A stretch of DNA of 64,000 nt from Azolla caroliniana (taxonomy: Eukaryota; Polypodiophyta). The stretch is from NCBI GenBank assembly GCA_043228905.1, contig JBHGNT010000016.1, positions 6,572,001 to 6,636,000 on the forward strand. Reading direction: 5' to 3'. A program made the translations under genes and the position numbers. Below the pieces are notes generated by a model. That model did not search any database and was not told the origin of the DNA. It saw only the letters and a list, made by a program, of their open reading frames with translations. Shown here piece by piece: positions 33,624 to 45,976 of the stretch (the stretch's first letter is position 1; every line of letters begins with the position of its first letter).

Positions 33624-33798
33624 TTGTTGGTACTTACACTAAGTAGTCCGTCCGAAAGGCGTTGTAACTAGTCTCGATTTCTAGGACTTGAGCGGAGGGG
33701 GATTCCCCGTTCTATGCTTAAGCCTCCTTGTACAGTCTCTTTGTAATAATCTTACCTAACTAATGGGAAAGTAGCTTCATTTTGGAAAAGAAAAAAAA
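33624..33798 (+). other. L1 3' UTR and A-rich tail
   Basis: Contains CTAACTAATGGGAAAGTAGCTTCATTTTGGAAAAG followed by A9, homologous to the complements at 12478-12515 and 37271-37315. Confidence 0.85.
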
Positions 33799-33813
33799 AT
33801 CACTATGATGTAG

Positions 33814-34378
33814 CTTGTTGTGTTTGAGCTCATACAATTTAGGACAAAGAAAGAAAGATATATGTACATTGACACCCAGTGAAGTCCTGAACGATAAGTC
33901 AGTGAGGATCAACCATGATGAGTACGATGACTTCTATACACCTACCAATGGAACATAATTAAATGCTGAATGCATATCTTGCACAATCACTACTTTTATG
34001 GAACAAACTTCTAACGTATATGGAGGTGGTTTGTTAACTACCTCGTGGGAAAGATATATCTACAATTGCTCATCATTGAGAGGTTGAAAGCACAAACTCA
34101 CAGTGTGTAATTCATAAAAAAGAAGCAACTTGAGTTGTGTGGCCATCAAGACAAGTGAAAGTATCGAGATAAACTTCCAAATTGCTAACCATGCCGAAAA
34201 TGGGATGATTTACAATAAACAAACCACAAATAACAATCAAATAAGTCCGTTTGTCCCATGGGCGGGGTTCAAGATCCATTCCGAATCGCCTTCTGTCATT
34301 TCACACATCAAGGAAAGATGTGTTCGACAAACACACACACACACACACACGAAGAAGAAGTTCACTAGGAGGGAGGGG
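33814..34378. other. no gene; (AC)n microsatellite at 34330-34350
   Basis: Intergenic. The last few hundred bases may hold the 3' UTR of the mpaB-like gene, which is transcribed towards this region. Confidence 0.5.
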
Positions 34379-35635
34379 TCAATGGGAGTTCATGAGAAGC
34401 GAGTCCGGCCATGGTATATTGCTACAACGTTCCATTGGGCACAACAATTCCTTTTCTTCTTCCCCCTCCTCCTTGGCCTCCGGTTGTTTTTGTTGTTGTC
34501 GTCGTCGTGGTGTCGGGGCGAGCTCCCCGGGATGAATTGGCCCGAGCTCCTCTATCCGGTACCCCTTCTCCGCATACACACATGGGGTCGTCCGAAACCT
34601 CGTGAACCTCACCGACATTTGCCTCCCTGATTCATTACCTTGACCTGCCACCGGACATCCTAGAGGTGAAATGCGAAATCTTGCCTTCTCTAGCGGCCGC
34701 GGTGGTAGGAACCACCGTGTGAACACCCCGTGAAACAACTTCAATCCCATCTTCAGCCCCGAGCTGAGCCACAGAGGTTGCTTCGGGTATCCCATTGCCA
34801 CACGAAGGCGGTCATCCATCACCGCATACACCAGCCTCCGGCCTAGGGGCCGAAGACACGCCGGCATGTCCGCCAAAAACAACTTCATTGTGGGTTCGGA
34901 GGTCTTGGGGTTCAAATCCGCGTAGACCATGTGTCGTGCTTCGAAGCTCTCCATATACTCGGCCGCGGACTCGATGCTCTCCGGAATTTCCCGGATGCCC
35001 ATCCGCGTCCCAATATCGTGCCAAGCTCGAAAATAAGCACACTTTTCTTTGGGAGTCCATTCGCGATAGCCGTACCTATGCCATTCCCCAAGCCCCAAAA
35101 GAGCAGCCAGATTTAGGATACAACATGGTAACTTGTGCTAAAACATGTATAGATAGGTAGAAACCCACCGGGCACACCAGTCAATCGGATAGAGAATGAA
35201 GACGCATAGGACGTAGAGGAAGTCGGAGTTTGGAATGGTGGGGTAGAGGCCATGGATGTAATTGAGGCGGCGGATGGCGGTGCTTCCGCGCTCGCTATCC
35301 ACGTGATGGAGTAGAAACTCTTGGATCAAGAGGTCAGTGTCATCGTAGCGTTTGCCGGGGTTGAGGTTGAACTGACCCGAGCGTGCGAGGATGCGGGAAA
35401 TGGATGGGATGGCGTACGTCCGGAGGAGCCCGTATTCGACTGAGGTACGGCTCAAGAAGGGGAATTCGACGTGCATCGTGTGGGTGATGATGGCGTGTAT
35501 GTCACGTTCATCATCGAGAGTTTCCACGATCCGGGCTCGGGATCGACGGAGCCGCCTGCAATAGAGACACCACCAAGCCACAACTAGGCCAAGAGTAGGG
35601 AGCAGGTAAGAGAGAAGACTCTCAAGGGCCTTCAT
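34379..35635 (-). CDS. mpaB / rubber oxygenase-like (DUF2236) membrane protein, two exons
   Basis: Proposed CDS is complement(34379..35075, 35169..35635), 387 residues. Start at 35635 (MKALESLL) is preferred to the upstream ATG at 35737 because the intervening 100 bases are pure GA-repeat leader. An N-terminal membrane anchor (LLPTLGLVVAWWCLYC) is followed by LDDERDIHAIITHTM, the family motifs TDLLIQEFLLHHV and RRLNYIHGLYPTIPNSDFLYVLCVF, then after the intron WTPKEKCAYFRAWHDIGTRMGI and ARHMVYADLN. The intron (35076-35168, 93 bp) has donor CG|GTGGGT and acceptor CATAG|G; joining restores the family spacing around the ARYGYREW junction. Family members are haem-dependent oxygenases such as fungal mpaB (ER-bound, cleaves a polyprenyl chain) and bacterial rubber oxygenase; substrate here is unknown. 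No stops or frameshifts, so it is likely a real gene. Confidence 0.8.
35076..35168 (-). other. intron of the mpaB-like gene
   Basis: GT..AG intron of 93 bp. Reading through it gives a stop after WVSTYLYMF, so splicing is needed to join the two conserved halves of the domain. Confidence 0.75.
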
Positions 35636-35739
35636 TTGTCCTCCTCCTCTTCCTTCTCCTTCTCCTTCTTCTTCTTTTCTTCTTTTTGATATTTGTGCGT
35701 ATGTGTGATTAGAAACTATGTATGTACTTGGAACCACCC

Positions 35740-36334
35740 ATTGTGTGAACTGATAGGGAATTCGTCACTTTTAAAATAGCTAGTATGTGATGGTCGTGTT
35801 CTCCCTTTTTCATACATAAATATGCCACCATAACATGAATTAGAGCTTAATATCAATAATCTAACATTCCAATTGACCACGAAAGCTCAACAACCAAGTG
35901 GAATGTTACTAATCAAACACTTGATTCAACTACACACATTGGGAGCTTGCAATTGAAGCATGAGATGATGCCACGTTACAAAAATGAGAGGAGGGCCTTG
36001 ACTGTATAGTCTATATAACCATGAATTCAAGCAGGTGACATTGTTGTGTTTCCAATCAAGCGTGTTGATGGAGAAACATTAAATAGGTGAAGCCCGTGAA
36101 CCTAGGGCTTGGAGGGCCTTGAACTCGTCCTTGGAAATTGTAAACGATCAGGGCTGTCCAATATTTTAGATGTTAAGAAAAAGAAAGTAGATAAAAGTAA
36201 AAAATAAAATGCAGGATCCACCTCACATTCTAGTACTAGAGCACAAGGTAATAATTATTGAGAATACAAAGAATCCACATGGTTTCTTTTAAAACTTGAT
36301 CTTGCATTTCTTTGGTGAAATAGCCCATGTCCAT
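35740..36334. other. no gene; upstream region of the mpaB-like gene
   Basis: A TATA-like CTATTTTAAAAG lies on the minus strand at about 35771-35782, some 135 bp upstream of the chosen start, with the GA-rich leader (35640-35690) between. No ORF of note. Confidence 0.4.
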
Positions 36335-36850
36335 TGTTTTTTTTAGTAACACTTTTATTAATAGTGGGAAACCTCAAAGTGAGGTGAAAACCCACAGAGA
36401 ATAAAGAAAAATATGGAAGTGTTGATTAGACACTAAAGAGCTTAAAAGCACTTAAAGTAAAGATTGTAAATTTGGAGTGTGATGTCTCTAAGGTGCAGCA
36501 ATCAAATAGAGATTGCCTACGGGATTGCTGAAAGAAGCTAACTTCATGTAGTTGGTTTCGATCAAAGACCTTATTATTGTGGTTTGTCCAAATGTTCTAG
36601 AGTGCCCAAAATCGTGTCCATTGGAGAAAATAGGCATTGTTGGATAGGGTGGACGGAATTTGTCAAAATTTCCAAAAGTGTCTACCAAACCTTCGGCCAG
36701 GAAATCTATGATAAAGAGATGCACTTAGTCTTTGTACAAATGTTGTAGTGAATGAGGAAGTCCATAATAAGTGTGGGACCGTTTCCAATCGTCCACCACA
36801 TCTTGCACAATGTGGCGAGGCTATCGATCTCTTTTGAAGATTCAACCCTC
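36335..36850 (-). mobile_element. short LINE 3' fragment
   Basis: Plus-strand TTTTTTTTAGTAACACTTTTATTAATAG at 36337-36365 is the complement of a LINE 3' tail. Upstream the minus strand encodes CARCGGRLETVPHLLWTS (about 36810-36757), the zf-RVT motif of L1 ORF2. Both are decayed; the copy is short and strongly 5'-truncated. Confidence 0.6.
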
Positions 36851-37270
36851 AAAACTTCAAGTCAAAATAGATTTCAAAGAGTAATGCAGTAGATGACATG
36901 GTTGGTGGATTTACAATCCCATTTGGGAAAGCTGAAATTGACAATTGTGATCCCATAAATGCAACTTCCAAGTCTCGAACCGCCAATCTTAATCCACCCT
37001 TGTTTGCTTGAGTACATGAGTATTGGGTTGATGTTTTTTCCCTCTTGTCTATAATTGTAGGATTAAATCAATCAAGGTGTTTCCAACAGGAAATTGACTC
37101 TTCATCATATCTGTCAAATCCACCTATACATCTCAAGATATGATTGTCATTCTTATATCCATATTTTTACTCATCTTTACTCATTCCTATATTCATATTC
37201 ACACACTAATGAATGATACCTTGTTTGGTGCCTTTTGTAGGGACCATGGACATGAGAAGAGGATGGTGCC
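36851..37270. other. no gene seen
   Basis: Intergenic sequence between two LINE insertions. Some of it may be unrecognised older LINE sequence. Confidence 0.4.
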
Positions 37271-40200
37271 TTTTTTTTTTTTTTTTTTCCAAAAAAGAAT
37301 ATACTCCATTAGTTAAAATATACATGCACACGATCCCTTTCTCAGGTAGGCCGTGCCAAGATTATCCTAGCCTACATACGAGAGATCTCACTTATTTATC
37401 TTACACTTTTACATATGACTCAAGCCATCCTTACAGGTACATCACCTACCTTCACTATCCCACTTGCCATGTCTTTCACGCCCCTCGTTCAACTAATGGG
37501 AGGGGGAAACAACCATCTGGGTACATCATACTTCCATAGTATATCCATTCCATTTGCTGCGGCCATCGGTGTCGTACACCATCTTTTTCGAAAATTCAGC
37601 CTCATTAGGTCTGCAGCATCATTAGTACCATTAATCCGCTCATATTGAGCTCTTAGTGTAGTTATGAGTGTGTGCCAAATTAGCTTAATCGATTCAGCTG
37701 GAGGGCGTTTGTGTGCGGAAAATACCCTGGTACACCTTGTTGTCCATATATGCCATATAGTGATGGGGGCAAGCAACATCCAAAGATCTTCAAGTTTTTG
37801 ATTCTGTACACAAGTTGTAGGTACCCCGTTGTCAGGGATCAACCGAACAATGCCATTCTCCCCTCTGTACTTAGCATTGCATGTGCTATCGTATGTCGCC
37901 ACATCAACGTCAAGAGACATCCAACAAGCATGTCCCCAGTTGAGGGTGAACGAACTAGAGGCATGGCAAAGCAAACGAAGTGCCCTTCCCCATACAGCCA
38001 TTGCATCACGACATTCCCATAGACAATGGGAGATGCTTTCTATCTGTCCACATGCAATACATCGAGGGTCTACATTGGGGCCTTTACCCCACATCCCTAC
38101 CGGCAAGGCTCTATGTGCAATAAGCCATAGACACATCATTATCTTGCGGTCATATTTGTCATGCCATATCATTTTCCAGAATTTATCTAGTCTCCTTTCA
38201 CTTATGCCCTCTTGCATCCAAAATTTCCTTGCCGCAACCTTGTCATGTTTTTGTTCTAGAAGAATTTGCCTCCCAATCTTCGTGTTATACCTGAAAAATT
38301 GAACTAGCTTTTCCCCATCAGTTTGTCCTTGAGTTCTCCAAAAATACCTGGCTGGGTCCCATGATAACTGATCCAAATGCCCTTCTATAGGCCAACACAC
38401 TGTCGCCGGTGTGATCTCCCTTGGCTTAGGGTCAATAATCATATTCTTACCAGTTTTTACGATCAGCCTAATCGGCTTTTCTCTTTGAAAGACTGGTTGC
38501 TCACCTCTTGCCCTTTCGTGCTCTAGTTTGTAGTAGCATACCTCGTTCGATTCTACTTTCATTCCCTTAATGCCAATTAAACAGTTTTCAGCATCTATAA
38601 GACATGTCCACGCAATTTCAGAGGTTGTTACTTCTTCCCCTTCCAATGTATTCTTGTAGCATGCAATGGCATCTGTAATTCTCTTGAGCATGCCTTTACC
38701 CCTACTTATTCTCCATATTCTAGCCTTTTGAGTGCCCACCTCATTGGACAAAAACCTCTCCCACTCCACTAATGCATTCCCTTGGGCATTGATTAACTCG
38801 ACCCATTTGAAACCTGTTTTTTGGCCTATCATCAGCCCATCCACATCTCTAATCAATGGATTCCACACAATTGGCTTGTATATCCGCGCATATGCATCAT
38901 TTCTCCACCTACATATGATCCCCTTTCTGATTTCTTGCCATGCTTTCATAATTCCGATAGCACAAAGACTCTGCATACTTCCCTAGTATTTGGGCCTCAT
39001 TTCTGGCACAAAGCCCCAAAATGGGCTGCTAGGCCAACATCCACCTTGTCTTGGCAGCCACATCTTCCATCTACGCCGCCATAGAACTTTCCAAGGTGCC
39101 TCAGGAGGTTGTAGGCTCCGGACCACTAGTTTGCCTAGCAAGGCCTTCGTTTGCATCACGGGATCTATCAATCCCACCCCCCCTTCACTTTTCCTTTTTA
39201 TAAGTGTGGTCCAAGCAATCTTTGCAATGGCTTGTTTTTCCTCTGTGCCCCCCCATAAGAAATTTCTAATGATCTTTTTTATCAATTTCATCGACTTGGG
39301 CACGATTATCCAGCATGCAGCAGTGTGCCATATAGTGGCCATTAGAATCTGATTTGCAATCACAATCTTTCCCGCAAAGGATAGTTTTCTTGCATTCCAC
39401 CATATTAGCTTCATTTTTATTTTATCCACTAGTAGATTGTAGTGTTCTGCCCGATCAATGTCCATACCAATTTTGAAGCCCAAGTATCTAGTAGCTTCTC
39501 CTTTCCTCAACCATCTAAAATTGGGGTTGGGGACCCAGTTTAACATGGGTTTATTACTGATCCAAATGCCCACAGATTTATTCCAATTTATTTTAGCATC
39601 GGATCCCCTACAAAACTCATCAATTGCATTTTGCAATCTGCCCAAGTTGTGTGCATCACCTTTGACATAGGTCATTGTGTCATCAGCATATGCCGTATCA
39701 AGCACCATAACTTCAGCATCGGGTAAGGTAAGGCCTTGTATTTGCCAAGATCTATCAGCAATTTGATAATGCAAAGCTTCTGCTGCAATTATGTATAAAT
39801 ACGGGGCTAATGGGCATCCTTGGCGTACCGAACGTAGCATCTTAAAGCTCTTCCCCATACTTCCAGCCATTAACACTTGGCTGGATGCACCTCTGTAGAA
39901 GGCACCCATTCCACGGATCCATTGTTGTTCAAAACCTAGGGCTGCCATCACTGCTTCTAGGAAATCCCATGAAATCCTGTCATATGCTTTTTCGAAGTCA
40001 AGTAGCATTACTGCTAGGTCCACTTCTTGCTCCTCAGCCCATGCTGAGTATTCCCAGAATGTTATCACATTGTCCACAATACTCCGGTTTTCCAAGAAAC
40101 CAGTTTGCATTGTATGTATAATGTCCCCAAGTACCATTTTCAATCTCTTACTTACGACTTTGGCCATTATCTTATATGCATTGGTGAGGATCGTCAGTGG

Positions 40201-41945
40201 TCGCCAATTATCAAGCGTTGCTAGGTCTTTACCAGCCTTGGGTATTAAATAAATCATGCCTCTACACATTGTTGTGGGCATTAGTCCTTCTACCATAATG
40301 TGTTGCATCCCTGCCAGCATGTCATCCTTAATTAGAGCCCAATACTGGATGTAAAAGTATAGAGGAAGTCCATCAATTCCTGCACAGCTTTGTTTGTTCA
40401 TATCCCCAATAGCATCCCACAATTCATGCATACCTATAGGGGTATTTAGTTGGTCCATCATTTGAGCCGTAACTTTCCTTGGTATCCTCTTTATTATATT
40501 TCTAAAGGCAACCTGATGAATCAGATCCTTATTGCATACATTTAGTAGGTGAGTATAATAGCTTGTGGCTATTTGAAGCATTTCCTCTTTGCATGTGGTC
40601 ATTGTGCCATCTGTCTTTTTTAAGCATGAAGGTTGGAACCCAGATCCTTTGCATTTAACACCTTCAAAAAAACCTTTAGTAACCCGATCTCCTACCCTCA
40701 TCCAGCTTGCTGCCCTACTTCGATAGGCATAGGTACTCCTAAGTTTTTGGTACCTCTCTAATTTTCTTTTGGCCTCCTCAAGTTGCGCCTCAATCCATAC
40801 ATTATGTGGGTATAATTCTCTTAGTCGTTGCATAGAAACGAGTGACCATTGCATTCTCTGCATTTTCTCTCGTATCTCTTTTCTAATTTCAATCGCTTTT
40901 TGTTGAAAAAACCCTGCACATGCCTCAAGTTTCCCAGCCAGCCTATGAGCAAGGTCAAGGTACCTCCATCTGATATCATACCATATTTTCCGTATATCAT
41001 CGGTCCATTTATTATCCATAACCAATTCCTTACACACCTTCACATTATGTGGCTTGCAACGATTGTTTGCTTGTATGTGTAACAGAACTGGGGCATGATC
41101 AGAGAACATTGTACCCGGGCAAATAATGCATCTACCTTTCCTATCCATGAGTCGAGGGTCCAAATACCATCTGTCCAGCCTAGACATCGTTCTCCCGTGC
41201 ACACTTCCTCCTACTCTAGAGTAGCGAAGAGATTTTTCTTTTTGCATTTGAAAGTTAGGGGCATTCCAACAATCTATCACATTATATGCTAAACAAAACT
41301 TATCCCATGCATTCTTCTCTGCCCCCTGTACCGTTCCATTTGCATTGCCTCTTCTATCTTCTAGATGCTCCACCATATTAAAGTCTCCTCCAATGATCCA
41401 CAACTCAGCATCTGGTTTCTTGGCCACTAGTTGCAACCAGAATTCTTGTCTTTCAGCAGTTGAATTTGGGGCATAAATGTTCAGTATGCCCAAGTGCCCA
41501 TAACTGTGTTTTATCCTTATGTAGACAGCACGACCCTCTATTAAACTACCCCTGCCTGTACAGTCAGCAGTAAACTTAGCTTTCATAGCTATAAGTACTC
41601 CCCCCTGAATCTGCCTATCTCCCGTAGCTGCTGACCATGTATTGGTCCAGTTTCCGGGGCAAATGCTTCCTATTTTATCGATCTTGTCCCCATCTAGATG
41701 GTGCTCCTGCACCAAGATAATATCAGGCAACACTGCCTCAGTGCATCGCTGAATTTCAGCAGCCAACACATTCTTTTTCATCTGGAATTGGGTGCCACCA
41801 ATTCCTTGTATATTCCAAGTTAGCAAACTGAGATTCATATAAGCTGCACCTTCTGAGGCCCAGCCAATGCATTTTCCGCTTCCAATATGGTAGCTAATAA
41901 TGCATGGTTCAAATTTGTCATGCAACTATTTATGTATCTGAGTGA
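37271..41945 (-). mobile_element. second L1 LINE, 5'-truncated at the ORF1/ORF2 junction
   Basis: T18 at 37271-37288 on the plus strand is the poly(A) tail of a minus-strand element, followed by the L1 terminal sequence CCAAAAAAGAATATACTCCATTAG. ORF2 then spans 37489-41838. Similarity ends about 20 bp beyond, so ORF1 and the 5' UTR are missing. I found no convincing target duplication by eye. Confidence 0.88.
37489..41838 (-). pseudogene. L1 ORF2 with one in-frame stop
   Basis: About 1450 codons from the ATG at 41838 (MNLSLLTWNIQGIGG) to 37489. Endonuclease: WNIQGIG, LVQEHHLDGD, IGGDFNMVEH, FSDHAPV. RT: GMIYLIPKAGKD, QTGFLENRSIVDNV, MLLDFEKAYDRISWDF, RSVRQGCPLAPYLY, TAYADDTMTYV. C-terminus: CIACGQIESISHCLWEC and ITIWHIWTTRCTRVF. 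One TAG at 38983 separates two open halves (980 and 495 residues) that are in the same frame. Apart from this stop every catalytic residue is present, so it is the best-preserved LINE ORF2 here. Confidence 0.93.
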
Positions 41946-43082
41946 TGGCACATATTTATTTGATTTTTATCTAATCTTTGTACGCTAGTTAGCTTGTATC
42001 TTCAAATTTCAACTTTTGTATATATTCACACTCGAACATTATATCTATTTGGAATCGTAGAAACTTATTGAATATGGTGTTTTTACCTTTTTGGTCTTCA
42101 ACACATGTGTAAGAAACTTTTCATTAATGTGAAAGCCTTTTTCTATCTAAAAACATATGTTTTTAGGATTAATTTGTGGTGATAGGAAAAATCCACCATT
42201 TTCGATTATGTGTACCTGAGTTTCACAAATTTCCATAACTCACAAGTTTGATATATATAATTGTCTTTTCTTGTATATGCATACATACAATAACATCGGG
42301 AAAATTCACCATGCATCTTCAATTATCTGTGTTTCAACATTTTAGGATATAACATCTTAGTCCTTGATATCTAATTGCGTATAAGAGCTTACTCGTCTAA
42401 CTATGTATAAAATGCATTTCAATTTCATATGTACCGTGCTATGTGTTACAATGATTGTACAACGAAAAGGAATCATCGATGATTCCTTCATGATACGGTT
42501 GTTGCATTCATCAATAACAAAAAACTTATGTAATCTTATCAATGGAGCTCTTTTCATTTACTATGATTGGATCAAAACACAATCCACATTTGTAGATGCC
42601 AATTATAATCGTATGTCAAATCTTGGAGGTCAAATAAACACTCTATTCTCCCCTATATAGTGGCATGTCATTTGGCAACTTTCCAAAGGCAAAATGCTTG
42701 ATTACATCCAATTTTCTTGCTTTCCAAAACATGACTTGGTAGTCTAGTTTCCAACAGAATACATCACAAAAAGAATCTCATTACTCTTAAAAAAAGTTAT
42801 GCGCTTTAATGTCAAACTCGATTAAGACACTCAATTTGTAGGTATCATTTCGAATCCTATACATGAAACATCAAGCTTAAAGACTACTCGCATGGAAAAT
42901 GCGGCCTTAGAATATATACATCATTCACATACTTTATAACAATTGTGTGAAACTCGAATACAACAAACCATTAACATACCAAAGTCTTGATACAGTCTGA
43001 GAATCATAACCTCAGAAACACGCATCTTTATCATCATCAATAGCACAACGAATTAACATGTTTGTTCGGGAAGAAAGAATAA
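41946..43082. other. no gene seen
   Basis: AT-rich intergenic DNA without recognisable ORFs, LTRs or inverted repeats. Confidence 0.5.
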
Positions 43083-43647
43083 TCACCAAAAAGATTTGTG
43101 ATTATGGTTACAATTTGAACATGAAAAAATTAACATAAGTCGGCCATCAACACTCTGGGAAGAAACCTTCACAGGCTGCATTCTTATTGATGATTCAAGT
43201 TCCCATGGTGATGATTCCTCACCAAGCCTTTCATGGTGAGCCACCATTGCTTCATCATCACCTTCACTATCCCTAAACTTAACCTTTCTTGAATCACCTA
43301 CCAATGCTCTTTCCATAGCTTGTGACATGTAATTGTAAGATGTTGACATACTCTCACACCTTGATATACTTGTGAAGCTCCGGCCATCTTGCAGATTAGC
43401 AATGACATGGGACTGGTGGCATAGTGTCTATGCCTTCCTATGAATGCATTCCTAATATTCTATGATCTAATGAGATCATGGTGAACCATTTCACCAAATG
43501 CATCATTGACTTCAAGAGCCGCGATCGCGTCTCAACCACAGTGTCAAGAGATCGGAGTTTCAGATACCACATTAAAGCGGGTGGAGTTCTCTCAGTGATT
43601 CCCGAAACATGTGCTCGTCCTCCCCCTCCTCCTCCTCCTCCTTCCAT
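43083..43647 (-). CDS. unidentified gene, possibly two exons
   Basis: Two minus-strand ORFs: 43647-43438 (69 residues, poly-Gly start then TERTPPALMWYLKLRSLD and a hydrophobic tail) and 43349-43083 (88 residues, MSTSYNYMSQAMERALVGD, KVKFRDSEGDDEAMVAHHE, SSPWELESSI). Upstream at 43650-43860 is CT-rich DNA and TTTAGGGTTTCCC, like a plant 5' leader. Composition looks genic rather than transposon-like, and the second ORF is open upstream to about 43400, so an intron between them is possible. I do not recognise either protein. It may be a fragment. Confidence 0.35.
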
Positions 43648-44114
43648 TCCTTCTTCGTTCCTTATATATGAGAGTAGGGGAGATGATGGAAGTTAGTTAG
43701 GATGAGAAATGAATAGACTCGGATGATTGACAAATCAAGCTAAGATTTTTAGCGGATTAAATTCCTCAGTTTTCGTCGAGGTGGAGTTGGAGGGAGTCAC
43801 CGACGCCAAGGGAAACCCTAAAGCCTAAACATGAGAGAGAGAGAGAGAGGAAGCATGCAGCCAAAGTGGCATCCTCTGTTTGTGAACTCGCTAGTAACCC
43901 TAGATCCGCCTTGATGTTCCACCCAAGGGTTGAAATTGGAGGCCGATGAACTCTGCAGATAGGAAAGAGAGAGCGAGAACTCTGCAAGGTCACATATCAT
44001 TATATTCGCCATTTGAATTGGTGTGTAGGGTGACATTGAGTTTGGATTCGTCGTGGTCTTTAGATCCCTAGATATATATAGAAGGTGTTCTATACTTTGT
44101 AGTAAGTTAGTCAT

Positions 44115-44229
44115 GGTGGTGTTTTTTCTTTACTAATGAAAGCCATTATTTACGAAAAAAAAAAGAGCACGCAAAGAGGAGAGAGAGAGAGAAACAAGAT
44201 TCAAAATTTCCCTCCCTCGAAAAGTTGCA

Positions 44230-44274
<45 letters not shown>

Positions 44275-45337
44275 ACTTTTATCTACTTTCTTTTTCTTTT
44301 TCTTTACATCTAAAATATTGGATGGCCCAAATCGTCTACAATTTCCAAGACGAGTTTAAGGCCGTCTAAGCCCTACATTCACAGTCTTCACCAATTTAAT
44401 GTTTCTCCATCAAATAATGACGAGGCCCAAAAGGAGTGACTCAAAATAAGCCCTCTTCTCCATCTATGAGGCTCCTATTTTTCGCATTACATGTTTTTCT
44501 TCCCCCTTTTGCTTACAAAATGCATAGACGAGATAATTCCTTAAAACATATTGAAATTCAATCTCTACATCTCTTGTACATAGTGAATGGCCCAACCCAT
44601 CGGCCATTTACTTTCTTTTATTATATATGTTTTTTCATGTATATATATTTATGTTTCTTTGGCTATGGGTAGGCCTAACAGTCGGTAATGGTTCGGTTTC
44701 AACCGAATCAAACTGCGAAACCGTGGCTTAACGGTTTAACGATTTAAACAATTCGATTAGGTTTGGTTTCAACAGCTAGAAACCACAGTTTAAACGGTTA
44801 TTTAATTTTTAATTATTTTTAAAAATTAAAAATTTTAAAAATGATTTTTAAACATCTTTTCATTTTCAGGCCATATTCTCACATTTTAGGAAAATCTTTG
44901 AAATTTTGAAAATTTTAAAATAATAAAAGATTTTAAATTTAAAGTTTTAAAAATTCAAAATTTGAATTTTGACCTAAGTTGAAAACCGAAACTGAACCAC
45001 GAAACAAGGGTTTTAATGGTTTCGTGGTTCGGTTCAAGTTTCCAAAATTTTAAACCGTTCGGTTTTGACACTCTCAAACTTAACCAAACCGTTGCTGATT
45101 GAAGCGAGAAACTTATTTGAAATAAATACAAAGAGCATGTTTTAAACGCAACACCCTTTTTCTTTGAAAGGATGCAAGTATCACTAAGATAACTATTTGA
45201 TATATTAAATAAATACATTCTTAGATACATAGAAAATATAATCATTTTAACTAAGCTAAAGCATGAGCACTAAGTGGCAACGTGCTCTTAGACCTTATGT
45301 GTGAGGCCCTATATAAGGGTGGTCTCTAGGGCCTGAA
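44115..45337. other. no gene; (CT)n at 44234-44272 and AACCG-rich region 44675-45090
   Basis: The microsatellite is about 19 CT units. The AACCG-rich region has GGTTCGGTTTCAACCGAA at its left and AACCGTTCGGTTTTGAC at its right, with AT-rich DNA between, which suggests a non-autonomous inverted-repeat element, but I could not find a target duplication. Confidence 0.45.
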
Positions 45338-45525
45338 TTTGACAGGTTAGTCTTTAAGTTTTTTTATGGGCATTTTTTAAAGATGTATCTCATATGACAT
45401 GAGAGTGCAAAAACTAACATGTCATTTGACATACAAGTTTTAATAATGAAAAGCTCTATGTGATGCTTCATTATTATACATTTTATTACTATAGAAAGTA
45501 TATAAAGATACACAAATAAACATAG
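45338..45525. mobile_element. left end of a hAT-family element
   Basis: TAGGGCCTGAATTTGACAGG at about 45345 matches the terminus of the 834-bp hAT at 17825, and the next 170 bp match its subterminal region (AAAGATGTATCTCATATGACAT, AACATGTCATTTGACAT, GAAAAGCTCTATGTGATG). Past the foldback element at 45526-45838 the match continues to about 45890. The transposase remnant follows. Confidence 0.7.
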
Positions 45526-45838
45526 GGGAAAAGTACCAGGATACCCTTGGAAGTTCGTCTATTTACCAGAATGCCCCTAGAAGTTCCAAATTTACCAAAT
45601 TACCTCTATGTCCAAAAAATTACACTTTATAAAGTAATTATACACTCAAATCTACAAGCCCTATTTACCAAAGATGGAAGAAATGGACCCGAACTAGCCG
45701 TATTTACCAAAGATTTGAGTGTATAATTACTTTATAAAGTGTAATTTTTTGGACATAGGGGTAGTTTGGTAAATTTGGAACTTCCAGGAGCATTCTGGTA
45801 AATAGACAAACTTCTAGGGGTATCCTAGTACTTTTCCC
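45526..45838. mobile_element. Mutator-type foldback MITE, copy A
   Basis: 313 bp with inverted repeats of about 130 bp reaching almost to the centre; ends GGGAAAAGTACCAGGATACC and its complement. Flanked by TAAACATAG (45517-45525) and TAAACATAA (45839-45847), 8 of 9 identical. A 9-bp duplication is typical of Mutator-like elements. Confidence 0.85.
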
Positions 45839-45976
45839 TAAACATAACTACCTTACAAAGATAATGAAATCATACAAATTGAATACTTAATCATCATATA
45901 TTTCTTAAAGCCCAAAAAACACAAAAAATGTTTATTGTACCGTGACTCCTCATATTAAGCATTGTACAATATGTGT

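Larger units (their letters stand above)
19455..33798 (+). mobile_element. full-length L1 LINE carrying two nested insertions
   Basis: ATCACTATGATGTAG occurs at 19440-19454 and at 33799-33813, right after the A-rich tail (GGAAAAGAAAAAAAAA), giving a 15-bp target duplication typical of target-primed reverse transcription. Between them lie a GC-rich 5' UTR (19455-20159), ORF1, ORF2 with endonuclease and RT, and a 3' tail. A copia element (21196-26836) and another LINE (about 28676-30752) sit inside; subtracting them leaves about 6.6 kb, a normal L1 length. ORF2 has four in-frame TAG stops and no obvious frameshift apart from the insertions. Confidence 0.92.

Noticed and set aside
34130-34630. 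Plus-strand ORFs overlapping the mpaB-like gene
   Set aside because: Shadow frames antisense to conserved coding sequence; composition shows no protein features.
37245-41960. TSD for the second L1 (GATGGTGCC on the left against GATGGCAC on the right)
   Set aside because: The match is short and imperfect and the positions do not fit the tail and truncation point well.
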